Source: Marinococcus sp. PL1-022 (GTDB taxonomy: Bacteria > Bacillota > Bacilli > Bacillales > Marinococcaceae). From it: a DNA stretch of 64,000 nucleotides. Position 1 is the first letter of the stretch. The number at the start of each line of letters is the position of its first letter. Of this stretch, positions 1 to 11,176 are shown in pieces. The notes beneath the pieces were generated by a model, which worked only from the letters and a program-made list of their open reading frames with translations, searched no databases and was not told the DNA's origin. Location of the stretch: the NCBI RefSeq assembly GCF_033845285.1, contig NZ_JAWXCX010000001.1:1813495-1877494 (forward strand), written 5' to 3'. The position numbers and the translations under genes are program-made.

Positions 1-363
1 TATCCCGCCTCAAGCAATAAACTTAAAGAATGGTTTTACTCTCAGGATAAAGAAGCCATTGCCCAACTCTCTCTCTGGGTAGAATCAACAGCTAAAAACG
101 GTAATTCAGAGGCACAGAGCATTATAAGCGATGCCTCACGAAAAATGGCCGGCAGTGTTTATAAAGCTATTACATCTCTCGGCTTGTCTTCCAGTATTCC
201 CTTGATCGTTAAGGGAGGAATGTTTGAAAACAATGACAGATACTTTAGCGAATTCCAAAAGCATATAAGCAATTTTCAATTAACAAATACGGTATCAAAA
301 TCGAATAAAAACATATTTGTTGAAGCCGCCTGCTTCAATTATTACAAGGGAGTGAGAAAATGA
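1..363 (+). CDS. Amino-sugar kinase of the BadF/BadG ATPase family (C-terminal fragment)
   Basis: The frame is open from base 1, so this is the last 120 residues of a gene entering from the left; the ATG at 145 is internal. The segment LIVKGGMFENN resembles the Gly-Gly loop near the C-terminus of BadF/BadG/BcrA/BcrD-type ATPases, a family that includes MurK/NagK-like kinases for MurNAc and GlcNAc. Its stop overlaps the murQ start as ATGA, which implies translational coupling. I infer that it makes MurNAc-6-phosphate for MurQ. The catalytic N-terminal part is outside the window, so the family call rests on little sequence plus context. Confidence 0.6.
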   Translation, partial: YPASSNKLKEWFYSQDKEAIAQLSLWVESTAKNGNSEAQSIISDASRKMAGSVYKAITSLGLSSSIPLIVKGGMFENNDRYFSEFQKHISNFQLTNTVSKSNKNIFVEAACFNYYKGVRK

Positions 364-1274
364 AAAATATAGATACAGAAAAGCGAAATCCGAAAACTAC
401 AAACATTGACAATTTACCAACCGATAAGATGCTGGAGTTGATTAACAAGGAGGATCAAACGGTTCCTTTAGCTATTGCAGACATCATCCCAATTATCGCT
501 GAATCGGTTGATCGAATAACTTCTTCCATGAATAAAGGAGGCCGTTTATTATATGTAGGTGCCGGCACAAGCGGACGATTAGGCGTACTTGACGCTGTCG
601 AATGCCCACCGACATTTAACACAGAACCTTCTAATGTATTAGGTATAATTGCCGGGGGCGAAAAAGCAATTTTCCAGGCGGCAGAAGGTGCAGAAGATGA
701 TATAGAAGCAGGCAGAAAAGATATTCAAAATCTTAATGTAAATAAAAACGACACGGTTGTTGGTATCGCCGCAAGCGGCCGGACCCCATATACTATAGGA
801 GCCTTAGAAGCTGCTAATGAAAACAGTGCTTATACCATTGCATTAGTCTGTTCCTACGGATCTCCACTGGCTGAAACCGCCGACACCGCTTTGGAAGTAA
901 ACACAGGACCAGAAGCCATCACAGGGTCAACACGCATGAAAGCCGGAACTGCTCAAAAATTAATACTAAACATGCTATCAACAGGCACTATGATTCGCCA
1001 GGGAAAAGTTTATGGAAATCTGATGGTGGACCTTCAGCCTTCAAATATTAAACTTCGTGAAAGGGCTCTTAGTATTATTATCGAGGCCACAGGATGCTCG
1101 GAATCTGAAGCCATTGATGCACTGAAAAATTATAAAGAAGTTAAACCCGCTATAGTCTCGCTTTTAACTTCACTTCAAGGTAACGAAGTAGCTAATGCCC
1201 TTCTTCGTCATCGCGGTCGCATTCAGGATATATTAAATGGATATCCTTCTGCTGATACTTTAAATAAAAGCTGA
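360..1274 (+). CDS. murQ: N-acetylmuramic acid 6-phosphate etherase
   Basis: MurQ cleaves the lactyl ether of MurNAc-6-P to give GlcNAc-6-P and D-lactate in the cytoplasm, in cell-wall recycling. The 304-residue length is normal for the family. The SIS-domain phosphosugar loop AGTSGRLGVLDAVECPPTF, the acidic AEDDIEAG stretch and the second SIS signature (GIAASGRTPYTIGAL, then TGSTRMKAGTAQK) are all present. It overlaps the upstream kinase by 4 bp and is followed after 25 bp by a glycosidase-like gene, so the genes form one operon. The sequence looks intact. Confidence 0.95.
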   Translation: MKNIDTEKRNPKTTNIDNLPTDKMLELINKEDQTVPLAIADIIPIIAESVDRITSSMNKGGRLLYVGAGTSGRLGVLDAVECPPTFNTEPSNVLGIIAGGEKAIFQAAEGAEDDIEAGRKDIQNLNVNKNDTVVGIAASGRTPYTIGALEAANENSAYTIALVCSYGSPLAETADTALEVNTGPEAITGSTRMKAGTAQKLILNMLSTGTMIRQGKVYGNLMVDLQPSNIKLRERALSIIIEATGCSESEAIDALKNYKEVKPAIVSLLTSLQGNEVANALLRHRGRIQDILNGYPSADTLNKS

Positions 1275-1299
1275 ACCAAGAATTCAGGGGGTGATTATT

Positions 1300-2847
1300 T
1301 TGAAAAAAAGATTAGCATTTTTAGCAATGGCTTTGATAATGATAATCCCTTATACAGGCACCGCTACCGCTAAAGCAGAGAGTGATTCTTACCAGCCTAA
1401 AAGAGAGATGAGAGCAGCCTGGATAGCCAGTGTTGAAAATATTGATATGCCGTCAGGAAAAAATAAAGAAGAATTTAAAGACTGGGCTGCTAACACTATG
1501 TCCCAGATTGAAAATCAAAATTTTAATTCTGCTGTGTTTCAGGTTAAACCCGCAGGCGATGCCCTCTACCCTTCTGACATAGAGCCCTGGTCCTCTTATA
1601 TCACAGGAGAAAATCAAGGGACTGATCCAGGGTATGACCCTTTACAAATAATGCTCGATGCTGCACATCAGCGTGGTATTGAATTACATGCCTGGGTTAA
1701 TCCATATCGATTGACGATGCCGGGAGAAGAGCTTTCGGATTTGTCTGAAACAAATGTGGCTGTTAAACATCCTGAGTGGGTAGTAAATTACGGAGATCAA
1801 TATTACTTGGATCCTGGTATTCCAGAAACGCAGGAGTATGTGATAAAAACGATCGAAGAATTAGTGAACAACTACAATATAGATGCAGTGCACATGGACG
1901 ACTATTTCTACCCTTACAGAATTGCAGGTGAAGATTTTCCGGATAGTGACTCTTTCGATCAGTTCGGAGAAAATTATGAGGATAAAGAAGACTGGAGAAG
2001 AAATAATGTAAATACTCTCGTGGACGATATCAATACTGCGATTAAAAGTATAGACCCTTCTGTGGAGTACGGTATATCCCCATTCGGAGTATGGAGAAAT
2101 GACTCCGTAGATCCAAGTGGCAGTGATACTACAGCCGCTCAAACCAACTATGACGATTTATATGCAGATACTCGTCAGTGGATTAAAAATGGCTCTTTAG
2201 ACTACATTACTCCGCAAATTTATTGGTCAAGAGATTTCCAGCCAGCAAATTATACAATATTGCAGAAATGGTGGGAAAACGAAGTAGACCAATACTCACA
2301 AGTTCACCCTACTAATTTATACATTGGTTTGGCTGATTATAAAGTAGGGACAGATACTATTGACGATACATGGAATAACCCTGCCGAATTGACCGAACAA
2401 ATTAAAGATAATCGCAACCACTCCGGTGTTGAAGGACAAATGCATTTTTCATGGTCTAAAATCTTACAAAATAAACTTAGCTACATGGACCTCGTTCAGG
2501 ACGAAGTTTACTATACAAAAGCTTTAGTGCCCGAGGCCCCATGGAACGGAGAACAAAAGCCCAAAAAACCGAATAGAATAAAAGTTGAACATAATAATAT
2601 TTATATTTATGACAACAAAGAAGCAGAAAAATTCGTAGTCTATCGGTTTGAAGGAAATAAAGAAGGCGATTACTCCAATCCCGAAAATATCGCCGGCGTT
2701 GTTTATAGTGAAGGCAAGGAAACCCTTTTTGTAGATGAAGAGGCTGAAAAAGATCAAGACTACACGTATGGAGTCAAATCATTATCTTCTACAAATATTG
2801 AAAGCAAAGATGCTAAAAAGGCTAAAACTAAAAATCATAATTCCTAA
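1300..2847 (+). CDS. Secreted GHL10-type glycosyl hydrolase (DUF187, YngK-like)
   Basis: About 515 residues with a signal peptide (Lys-Lys-Arg, hydrophobic core, then TATAKAES). Residues about 35-400 carry the DUF187/GHL10 TIM-barrel signature (REMRAAWIASVENID, HAWVNPYR, HMDDYFYPY, ISPFGVWRN, PQIYW), as in B. subtilis YngK; a roughly 90-residue beta-rich tail follows. I prefer the TTG at 1300 because the GTG at 1291 lies inside the AGGGGGTG ribosome site. The exact substrate of this family is not firmly known. The neighbours murQ and anmK suggest a cell-wall glycan, so it may release muropeptides or anhydro-sugars outside the cell. Confidence 0.8.
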   Translation: MKKRLAFLAMALIMIIPYTGTATAKAESDSYQPKREMRAAWIASVENIDMPSGKNKEEFKDWAANTMSQIENQNFNSAVFQVKPAGDALYPSDIEPWSSYITGENQGTDPGYDPLQIMLDAAHQRGIELHAWVNPYRLTMPGEELSDLSETNVAVKHPEWVVNYGDQYYLDPGIPETQEYVIKTIEELVNNYNIDAVHMDDYFYPYRIAGEDFPDSDSFDQFGENYEDKEDWRRNNVNTLVDDINTAIKSIDPSVEYGISPFGVWRNDSVDPSGSDTTAAQTNYDDLYADTRQWIKNGSLDYITPQIYWSRDFQPANYTILQKWWENEVDQYSQVHPTNLYIGLADYKVGTDTIDDTWNNPAELTEQIKDNRNHSGVEGQMHFSWSKILQNKLSYMDLVQDEVYYTKALVPEAPWNGEQKPKKPNRIKVEHNNIYIYDNKEAEKFVVYRFEGNKEGDYSNPENIAGVVYSEGKETLFVDEEAEKDQDYTYGVKSLSSTNIESKDAKKAKTKNHNS

Positions 2848-2861
2848 AGTGAGGAGAAACG

Positions 2862-4067
2862 ATGACTATTTTAGGTATAGGTTTAATGTCCGGAACTTCT
2901 TTAGATGGGATTGATGCTGCTCTTATTGAAATAAATGATACTGATTCACAAACAAACTATAAAATTGCAGGCCAGTATAGCGAACCTTTCCCTGCAAAAA
3001 TTAAAGCGGTGTTGCATCAATTATGTGAACCTTCTTCTGCCCGAATTGAAAAAATTTCTTCGATGAATGCCTATCTGGGAAATATGTATGCAGATATAGT
3101 GAACAAAACATTAAAAAAATATCATCGAAGCAGTGATGATCTCTCTTTTATCAGCTCTCACGGCCAAACTATTTTTCACCAGCCAACTATGAATCAAACT
3201 GACGAGCTCGATATCCCAAACACTTTGCAAATTGGTGATATTTCAGCATTATCTTACCACACAGACACTCCGGTTGTTGGAAATTTTCGTGTTGCTGATA
3301 TTGCAGCTGGTGGTCAGGGTGCTCCCCTCGTATCTTATGTTGATCAGCTGCTTTTTCGAGAAGATAAAAAAGACGTAGCTGTCCAAAACATCGGTGGTAT
3401 AGGAAACGTAACGTATTTACCCCCAAAGCAGAGCCAATCTGAACCTGTGTCCTTTGATACTGGTCCTGGAAATATACTGATTGATCAGCTGGTAAGCAGG
3501 TTCACTAACGGTAAATTGGCCTACGATTCTGAAGGTGAGATAGCTTCAACAGGGTCAACTAGTCAGCAGTTGCTTAAATGGCTCATGCAGGAGCCTTATC
3601 TGTACCGACAGTACCCGAAAACCACTGGCCGCGAATTATTTGGATATACCTATGTTAATCATATACTGGCAACAGGTGAAAAGTTAGGTTTAAAGATGCC
3701 GGATATTATTCGAACAGTAACGGAATGGACAGCTGAAACCATCGCTTTTCATTATCGTCAGTTAAACCCCGCCTCTCCTGTTTCCAAAGTGATTATTGGC
3801 GGTGGTGGAAGTCGTAATCCCGTGCTTATGAATGATTTACGCCAAAAACTCACCGGATCTCAATTTCTCTCCCACGATGATTTTGGAATTGACAATCAAA
3901 TGAAAGAAGCTATGGCTTTTGCGATTTTAGGGTACAAACGTTTAACGGGTGATTATAATCAGCTTCCTGTTTTTACCGGAGCCAAATCTTCAGTAATCAT
4001 GGGAGAGGTAGCCTGTAACACTAAAAATGCATTCAAAAAAGTTCATCGTTTCCATGATTTAAAGTAA
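2862..4067 (+). CDS. anmK: Anhydro-N-acetylmuramic acid kinase
   Basis: AnmK opens the 1,6-anhydro ring of anhMurNAc and phosphorylates it to MurNAc-6-P, the substrate of MurQ. The N-terminal ATP/sugar motif GLMSGTSLDGID (residues 7-18) and the conserved SSHGQTIFHQP, FDTGPGN and GGGGSRNPVLMNDL segments are present, and the length of 401 residues is slightly above the usual ~370-390. It lies 14 bp after the glycosidase with a GTGAGGAG ribosome site and closes the operon at the terminator at 4266. AnmK implies that lytic-transglycosylase products are recycled, which is less standard in Gram-positives. Confidence 0.93.
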   Translation: MTILGIGLMSGTSLDGIDAALIEINDTDSQTNYKIAGQYSEPFPAKIKAVLHQLCEPSSARIEKISSMNAYLGNMYADIVNKTLKKYHRSSDDLSFISSHGQTIFHQPTMNQTDELDIPNTLQIGDISALSYHTDTPVVGNFRVADIAAGGQGAPLVSYVDQLLFREDKKDVAVQNIGGIGNVTYLPPKQSQSEPVSFDTGPGNILIDQLVSRFTNGKLAYDSEGEIASTGSTSQQLLKWLMQEPYLYRQYPKTTGRELFGYTYVNHILATGEKLGLKMPDIIRTVTEWTAETIAFHYRQLNPASPVSKVIIGGGGSRNPVLMNDLRQKLTGSQFLSHDDFGIDNQMKEAMAFAILGYKRLTGDYNQLPVFTGAKSSVIMGEVACNTKNAFKKVHRFHDLK

Positions 4068-4265
4068 ATTTATTGATTCGATAAATGTTGCATTACTACC
4101 AAAGGGTTATGCTATAGATCATGTACTCTGAAGATAAATTTAAAATACCTTTATTTAATGTGTTTTAACTGAAAGCATAAGCTACAAGCACTCTCCTCCT
4201 TCATCACTAACTATAGTAAAAGACTGGCGATAGCCTCAAAAATTAAAAATATTTTTAGCAGACTG

Positions 4266-4297
4266 AAGGGTTCTTAGACATTTATCTAAGAACCCTT
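4266..4297. terminator. Terminator between convergent anmK and abfA
   Basis: A 13-bp perfect inverted repeat (AAGGGTTCTTAGA / TCTAAGAACCCTT) around a 6-nt loop lies between two convergent genes. T-tracts are weak on both sides. The 200 bp before it (4068-4265) is AT-rich and shows no gene. Confidence 0.75.
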
Positions 4298-4312
4298 GTT
4301 AATCACTTCAAG

Positions 4313-6488
<2,176 letters not shown>

Positions 6489-6511
6489 ATCTTTCCCTCC
6501 CCATGAGGTAA

Positions 6512-7357
6512 TTAGCCTTTAACACCGCCGACAGTAAGTCCGGAGATGAAGAACTTTTGAAAGAATAGAAACAGAATGACAATAGGCACGATCGTCAGCA
6601 CTGACCCGGAAAACAAAAGCTCATAGTTATTGCCATACGGAGTAAGTAATGTGGCCAGGCCAACCGGAAGCGTGAACATTTCATTCGATCTTAATATCAA
6701 CAACGGCCATAAAAAATTATTCCAGCTGGTAAGTCCCTGTAGAATAGCCATTGCCGCAAATGATGGCCCCATGAGCGGAGCCATTATTTTGAAAAAAATG
6801 CCGTACTCTGTGCACCCGTCAATCCTGGCCGACTCCATCAATTCCTTAGGAAGTCCCAAACAGTATTGCCTAAAGAAGAACACTGCCACTGGAGCGACAA
6901 TTAAAGGAAGCATGACGGCAAAGTAGGTGTCCACCAAATTCAAACCAATCATCATCTGGTACAATGGAAGCATTAAAATCTCGAATGGCACCATAAGTAC
7001 AAACAATACAAGCATAAAGATAACTCTCGCGCCTTTAAAATTATACATCGCTAGCGCATAGCCCACCATGGAGGAAAAGAATAGCGATAATACAATTAAG
7101 CCTCCGCTAACAATAAGACTGTTCATATACCACTGCCAATAGCTGGCCCCCTCCTCAGAAAATACGGCCAAGTAATTACCAAGATCCAGGGCAGCCGGAT
7201 CAAAGAAAAAGGAAAGGCCCTGCCTCATTAATTCTGATGAGGGTCGCATGGAAGCTACAATTAATGATACTACCGGGGTGAGAGCAATTACGGTTATTAC
7301 TGCAAACAACACAGTCAATAGAATTGACACCCATTTTTTATTATTTTTGCCCATCAC
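6512..7357 (-). CDS. araQ: Arabino-oligosaccharide ABC transporter permease (AraQ-like)
   Basis: A 281-residue inner-membrane permease of the MalG/AraQ type, with six predicted helices. The EAA loop that contacts the ATPase reads ELMESARIDGCTEYGIFFKIMAPLMGP, close to the family consensus (EAAxxDGA...PL). It starts 3 bp after the araP stop, so the two permeases are coupled. No ATPase gene is in the operon, as usual in Bacillus, where a shared MsmX-type ATPase energises several sugar importers (established for B. subtilis; inferred here). Confidence 0.9.
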   Translation of the reverse strand: MMGKNNKKWVSILLTVLFAVITVIALTPVVSLIVASMRPSSELMRQGLSFFFDPAALDLGNYLAVFSEEGASYWQWYMNSLIVSGGLIVLSLFFSSMVGYALAMYNFKGARVIFMLVLFVLMVPFEILMLPLYQMMIGLNLVDTYFAVMLPLIVAPVAVFFFRQYCLGLPKELMESARIDGCTEYGIFFKIMAPLMGPSFAAMAILQGLTSWNNFLWPLLILRSNEMFTLPVGLATLLTPYGNNYELLFSGSVLTIVPIVILFLFFQKFFISGLTVGGVKG

Positions 7358-7360
7358 TCT

Positions 7361-8293
7361 CTAATCCTCCTTTTTGAAGGCGCCAAAGAATTTCAGTTGA
7401 ACAATACTTACAACAAATATGATCAGCATTAGCACAACTCCGATAGCTGCGCCGAATCCCATGTCGTTTTGTTGAATACCTTCGCGGTAAATATATCCCA
7501 CAACAGTTAATCCAATATTGCCGGGAGAGCTGTTTTCCCAGAATACAAAGCTTTCTTCAAACATCCGGAAGCCGTTAATGATCGTAATTGTGGCTACGAA
7601 AATAATAACTGGCTTTAAAGCGGGCATCGTAACGAATAAAAACTTCTGCCAGGGGTTGGCCCCGTCGATGTCAGCCGCTTCATATAATTCCTCCGAAACG
7701 TTCTGCAGACCAGCTAGAAAGTATAATATGTTCACACCAATCCAGCGCCATGAAGCAAGCAGCACCATTAAAAACATCCCTGTGCCTGCTCCGTACCTCC
7801 ACTGCACCGGTTCCATACCAACAAGGCCGAGCAATTCGTTTACAAAGGAGTTTTCCGACTCCCCAAACATCATCCGGAAAATGATACCAGCGACAATGAC
7901 TGAGGTGAGAGCCGGTATGAAAAGTGAAGCTCTAAAGAAATTTTTAAAATACAAAGATTTACTGTTTAAAAATACCGAAAGCACAATCGGAATCATTACT
8001 AATATAATGACCGTAAAGAACACGTAGGTTGCTGTATTTCCCAGCGCCTGAAAAAACGTCGGGTTTAAAATCCGTTGGTAGTTATGAGTTCCTATAAACG
8101 TTGTCTGACCGGGAAGGACCTGCTGAAAACTCATAACGATCGCCTGAATCATTGGATACAGGTACAGTACCAAAAAAGATACAATGAAAGGCGATACAAA
8201 AACATAAGGAGCAACCTTTCTTGAATTCAGAAAACGTAGAATACCTTTTAAAGAAAAAGACTTTTTGTTGGACATTGTTTCTGAACGTTCCAT
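7361..8293 (-). CDS. araP: Arabino-oligosaccharide ABC transporter permease (AraP-like)
   Basis: A 310-residue MalF/AraP-type permease with an N-terminal cytoplasmic arm, six hydrophobic segments and the EAA loop ELYEAADIDGANPWQKFLFVTMPAL. The ATG at 8293 has an AGGAG site 6 nt upstream; a second Met six codons on is less well placed. It lies 53 bp after araN, with a GC-rich hairpin in the gap, and 3 bp before araQ. With AraN and AraQ it should form the membrane importer for arabinose oligomers. Confidence 0.9.
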   Translation of the reverse strand: MERSETMSNKKSFSLKGILRFLNSRKVAPYVFVSPFIVSFLVLYLYPMIQAIVMSFQQVLPGQTTFIGTHNYQRILNPTFFQALGNTATYVFFTVIILVMIPIVLSVFLNSKSLYFKNFFRASLFIPALTSVIVAGIIFRMMFGESENSFVNELLGLVGMEPVQWRYGAGTGMFLMVLLASWRWIGVNILYFLAGLQNVSEELYEAADIDGANPWQKFLFVTMPALKPVIIFVATITIINGFRMFEESFVFWENSSPGNIGLTVVGYIYREGIQQNDMGFGAAIGVVLMLIIFVVSIVQLKFFGAFKKED

Positions 8294-8325
8294 TTTCGGC
8301 TCCTTTCCGTTAAATAATGATAGAA

Positions 8326-8343
8326 GGAGGGCAAAAGCCCCCC
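8326..8343 (-). other. Intergenic hairpin between araN and araP
   Basis: A compact 7-bp GC stem (one G-U pair) with an AAAA/TTTT tetraloop follows the araN stop, with no T-tract behind it. Such hairpins after binding-protein genes usually protect the upstream mRNA end or attenuate read-through, giving more binding protein than permease. Confidence 0.55.
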
Positions 8344-8346
8344 ACC

Positions 8347-9711
8347 CTATTCTTCTGTCTGACCGCTTTTCACTGCTTCTTCAGCCTGCTTCAATGCTTC
8401 TTCCGGCTCCTGGTTCTGCTGCCTGATAGCGCTGTTCAGCACATTCGTGTGAATTTCGGACTGTACATCCGGCAGATCCGGTGTAATATTCAATGCTTCA
8501 ATTTCTCCGTTTAAGTCTAGAAGAGTGTCAAAGATTTCATCGTCAAAGTAGTCGTAGTAAGGGTTAGGTTCATCCATGGCTTCATCATCCCACACAGTGT
8601 ACATTGGTGGATCAAATCCTAATTCCTGCCAAAGTGCAATATTTCCTTCTTCAGACAATTTCGCATAGGCTAAAAATTCTTTAGCCAGTTCCGGCTCTTC
8701 CGTCTGATTAGTCACTACTGTACCTGTACCGCCCATTCCAGCTGTACGGTTTCCGCCTTCCTCCCATACCGGCAGTGGACGAATTTCCATTTTTCCTTCG
8801 AGATCAGGCATATAATCAATAAATCTGCCCATGTACCAGGTTGGCATCATTAACGAAGCGGCTCCGCCGTTATTCATATAGCCATAGTATTCTTCAGAGT
8901 GATGAAATCCGCCTGGTGTTACTTCCGCTACTTCATGTTCATTCACCATGTCGTCTAGAAATTGAAGTGTATCAACGTTAGTATCGTTTGCCAGGGTTAG
9001 ATCGCCTTCATCATTGAAGTAATCGGATCCTCTTTGACTGATTAAAGGCCAGAAGCTGAAATGCTCATCCACCTCTACTGTAGTCATCATAGAATCTGTA
9101 TTTTCTACCACCTGTTCTCCTGCTTCTACATAGTCATCCCAGGTAACAATTTCATCTATATTCACGCCGGCTTCTTCCATAATCTCCGTATTATAATACA
9201 TTACTGTAGCGCCAACGTGGTAAGGCATACCGTAATAATTATCATCCTTGGAATATATATCAAACCGTTCTTCCACCATATCGTCGAGCACTGGCTCTAC
9301 GTATTCATTCATTGATTCTAATTGAACGTCACCTTCGAGGAAGTTGGCAAAGTAACTAATTTCTATGTCTGCCATGTCAGGAGCTCCAGACCCCGACTGT
9401 AGAGAAAGAAGCAAATTATTATTCATCTGATCAATAGGGTAGACCTCAGCCTGTAATTTAATCGGCCGGTCTGCATGCTCCTCATTCCATCTATTTACTG
9501 CGTCTTCATAAATACCAATATGTTGTTCGTTGAATGTCCAAAAAGTTAATTCGGTAGCATTCTCGCTATCTTCGCCGATTACTTCCACTTCATCTGCTTC
9601 GCCTTCTCCTCCACTTCCTTCACCGTCACTTCCGCCACCACTCCCGCCGCCACAACCTGCTAAGTAAACCAAAGACAGCATCGCCCCACCAAAAATCGAC
9701 CAATGTTTCAT
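8347..9711 (-). CDS. araN: Arabino-oligosaccharide-binding lipoprotein (AraN-like)
   Basis: An extracellular solute-binding protein of 454 residues. The signal peptide ends in the lipobox LAGC (Cys20), followed by a Gly/Ser linker and a strongly acidic stretch, typical of a protein exposed to salty medium. The body follows the family-1 sugar-binding pattern (TELTFWTFNEQHIGIYEDAVNRWNEEH near the start, ATVMYYNTEIMEEAGV, GMGGTGTVVTN). It is the first gene of the operon and directly follows the AraR operator and cre site. Specificity for arabinan oligomers is inferred from abfA, araR and the shared operators. Confidence 0.9.
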   Translation of the reverse strand: MKHWSIFGGAMLSLVYLAGCGGGSGGGSDGEGSGGEGEADEVEVIGEDSENATELTFWTFNEQHIGIYEDAVNRWNEEHADRPIKLQAEVYPIDQMNNNLLLSLQSGSGAPDMADIEISYFANFLEGDVQLESMNEYVEPVLDDMVEERFDIYSKDDNYYGMPYHVGATVMYYNTEIMEEAGVNIDEIVTWDDYVEAGEQVVENTDSMMTTVEVDEHFSFWPLISQRGSDYFNDEGDLTLANDTNVDTLQFLDDMVNEHEVAEVTPGGFHHSEEYYGYMNNGGAASLMMPTWYMGRFIDYMPDLEGKMEIRPLPVWEEGGNRTAGMGGTGTVVTNQTEEPELAKEFLAYAKLSEEGNIALWQELGFDPPMYTVWDDEAMDEPNPYYDYFDDEIFDTLLDLNGEIEALNITPDLPDVQSEIHTNVLNSAIRQQNQEPEEALKQAEEAVKSGQTEE

Positions 9712-9736
9712 AATTGTCCCCCTTATTTATTCTCCT

Positions 9737-9754
9737 AACTTATACGTACAAGTT
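9737..9754. promoter_or_regulatory. AraR operator upstream of araN
   Basis: The near-palindrome AACTTATACGTACAAGTT is identical over 18 bp to the site at 12786 in front of araB. It matches the GTACGTAC-centred AraR box of Bacillus and lies 7 bp downstream of the araN -10 box, where bound repressor would block initiation. Confidence 0.88.
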
Positions 9755-9761
9755 ATTTTTT

Positions 9762-9790
9762 ATTTAACCATACAGGTGCATTTATTGCAA
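9762..9790 (-). promoter_or_regulatory. Sigma-A promoter of the araN operon
   Basis: On the minus strand TTGCAA, a 17-bp spacer and TTAAAT. The same two boxes with the same spacing recur before araB at 12751. The -35 overlaps the cre site. Confidence 0.7.
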
Positions 9791-9799
9791 GCGCTTTCT
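9785..9799. promoter_or_regulatory. cre site (CcpA) at the araN promoter
   Basis: TTGCAAGCGCTTTCT fits the catabolite-responsive element WTGNAANCGNWNNCW at every defined position and covers the -35 box, so CcpA binding should repress the operon on preferred sugars. Confidence 0.8.
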
Positions 9800-9860
9800 A
9801 TACATTTATTTCAATATTTAGATCTTAAATGACGAAAATACTGACACAACAATTTTTCTT

Positions 9861-9878
9861 CAGTTGTACGCATGTGTG
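9861..9878. promoter_or_regulatory. Possible AraR autoregulatory operator
   Basis: The 18 bp here agree at 12 positions with the reverse complement of the strong operator and include the intact TTGTACG half. The site lies about 30 bp before the araR start. The other half-site is degenerate, so this is tentative. Confidence 0.4.
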
Positions 9879-9908
9879 TGATACGATAAAAAGAAAAAGA
9901 GGTGCATG

Positions 9909-11015
9909 ATGGTCTCAAAATATAAACAATTAAAGCAGAACATCCAGTCTAAAATTTTGGACGGCAGCTTCCGTCCCCATCAAAAAATTCTATCCGAATA
10001 CGAATATGTAAAAAACTTTGAAGTAAGCAGACATACCGTGCGTCAGGCTATCGGTGAGCTAGTGAGTGAGGGATGGCTGTACCGGGAGCACGGCGTGGGA
10101 ACATTTTGTGCAGACCGCTCTAAATTTACTTCTCCCTCCACCCGTAAAAATGTGGCCATTATCACTACGTACATTTCCGATTATATTTTTCCCTATATTA
10201 TACGCGGAGCGGAACGGTATTTAAGCGATAAAGGCTACAACGTTATTCTCATGAGTACCAATAACGATTTTGATAAAGAAAAACAGGCGCTCGAAAATAT
10301 TCTTACCCAGCAGGTCGATGGACTAATTATTGAACCTACGCGCAGCGCGCAAGCTAATCCCAATCTAAATTACTACCTGAATCTCGAAAATGCCGGCATT
10401 CCTTACGTTATGATAAACGCGTATTATGAAGAGCTTGAACCGCTGAGTTTAACCTTAAACGACCAGGATGCCGGCTTCCGAAATGCGGAGCATTTAATCC
10501 AGCTCGGGCACCGGCGTATTATAGGGTTATTTAAGACTGATGATATGCAGGGTGTTCAGCGGATGAAAGGCTACCTTAAAGCCCACCGGTACTACGGCTG
10601 TCCAGTAGATCCATCACTTTTGATCACATATTCCACCGACGAAAAGTATTCAAAGGCCGCTCAGTCTGTCGAACAGATTTTAAAGGACCAGACTGAAGGG
10701 CCTACCGGACTTGTCACCTATAACGATGAACTCCTGCTGCAGCTTCTTGATGTGCTTCGCGATAAAAACCTGCAGATTCCTGGGGATATTTCTGTTGTAA
10801 GCTTTGACGATTCCCATTTTACCCAAATCTCTGAAGTAAAATTTTCTTCCATCGTGCATCCCAAAGAACGTATGGGAGAGGACGCAGCCAAATATGTAAC
10901 GACTCTCATTGAACAGCCGGATGCTGCCCTTTCCTCTATTGTATACGAGCCTCATTTTATCGACCGCCATTCGACACGGAGTCTCCAATTCACACCAGCA
11001 TTGGAAACAGAATAA
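9909..11015 (+). CDS. araR: Arabinose repressor, GntR-type HTH with LacI-type sensor domain
   Basis: The N-terminal 70 residues form a GntR-type winged helix (KILSEYEYVKNFEVSRHTVRQAIGEL, then EGWLYREHGVGTF), and residues about 75-365 a periplasmic-binding-like LacI sensor (VAIITTYISDYIFPYIIRGAE, VDGLIIEPT, GDISVVSFDDSHF). This chimera is the hallmark of AraR, which releases DNA when L-arabinose binds. Two ATGs are in tandem; the one at 9909 is 6 nt from GAGG and preferred over 9906. It is divergent from araN and regulates all surrounding ara genes through the operators at 9737, 12616 and 12786. Confidence 0.92.
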   Translation: MVSKYKQLKQNIQSKILDGSFRPHQKILSEYEYVKNFEVSRHTVRQAIGELVSEGWLYREHGVGTFCADRSKFTSPSTRKNVAIITTYISDYIFPYIIRGAERYLSDKGYNVILMSTNNDFDKEKQALENILTQQVDGLIIEPTRSAQANPNLNYYLNLENAGIPYVMINAYYEELEPLSLTLNDQDAGFRNAEHLIQLGHRRIIGLFKTDDMQGVQRMKGYLKAHRYYGCPVDPSLLITYSTDEKYSKAAQSVEQILKDQTEGPTGLVTYNDELLLQLLDVLRDKNLQIPGDISVVSFDDSHFTQISEVKFSSIVHPKERMGEDAAKYVTTLIEQPDAALSSIVYEPHFIDRHSTRSLQFTPALETE

Positions 11016-11053
11016 ATAATAAATGCGGACCGTCGAACAACTGGCCTGCATTT

Positions 11054-11097
11054 AAAAAAGGAAGCTGCTTCTTTTATTGCGCGCAGCTTCCTTTTTT
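11054..11097. terminator. Bidirectional terminator, araR/araE
   Basis: Perfect 15-bp arms (AAAAAAGGAAGCTGC / GCAGCTTCCTTTTTT) give a GC-rich stem with a T-tract on both strands between convergent araR and araE. Confidence 0.9.
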
Positions 11098-11176
11098 GTA
11101 TGATTACAAGTCGTAACTCCAGTATATATTGTTGTAAAGTCCAGTAAATCTGGCCTCTCCCGGCTCTTTAGAGCAT

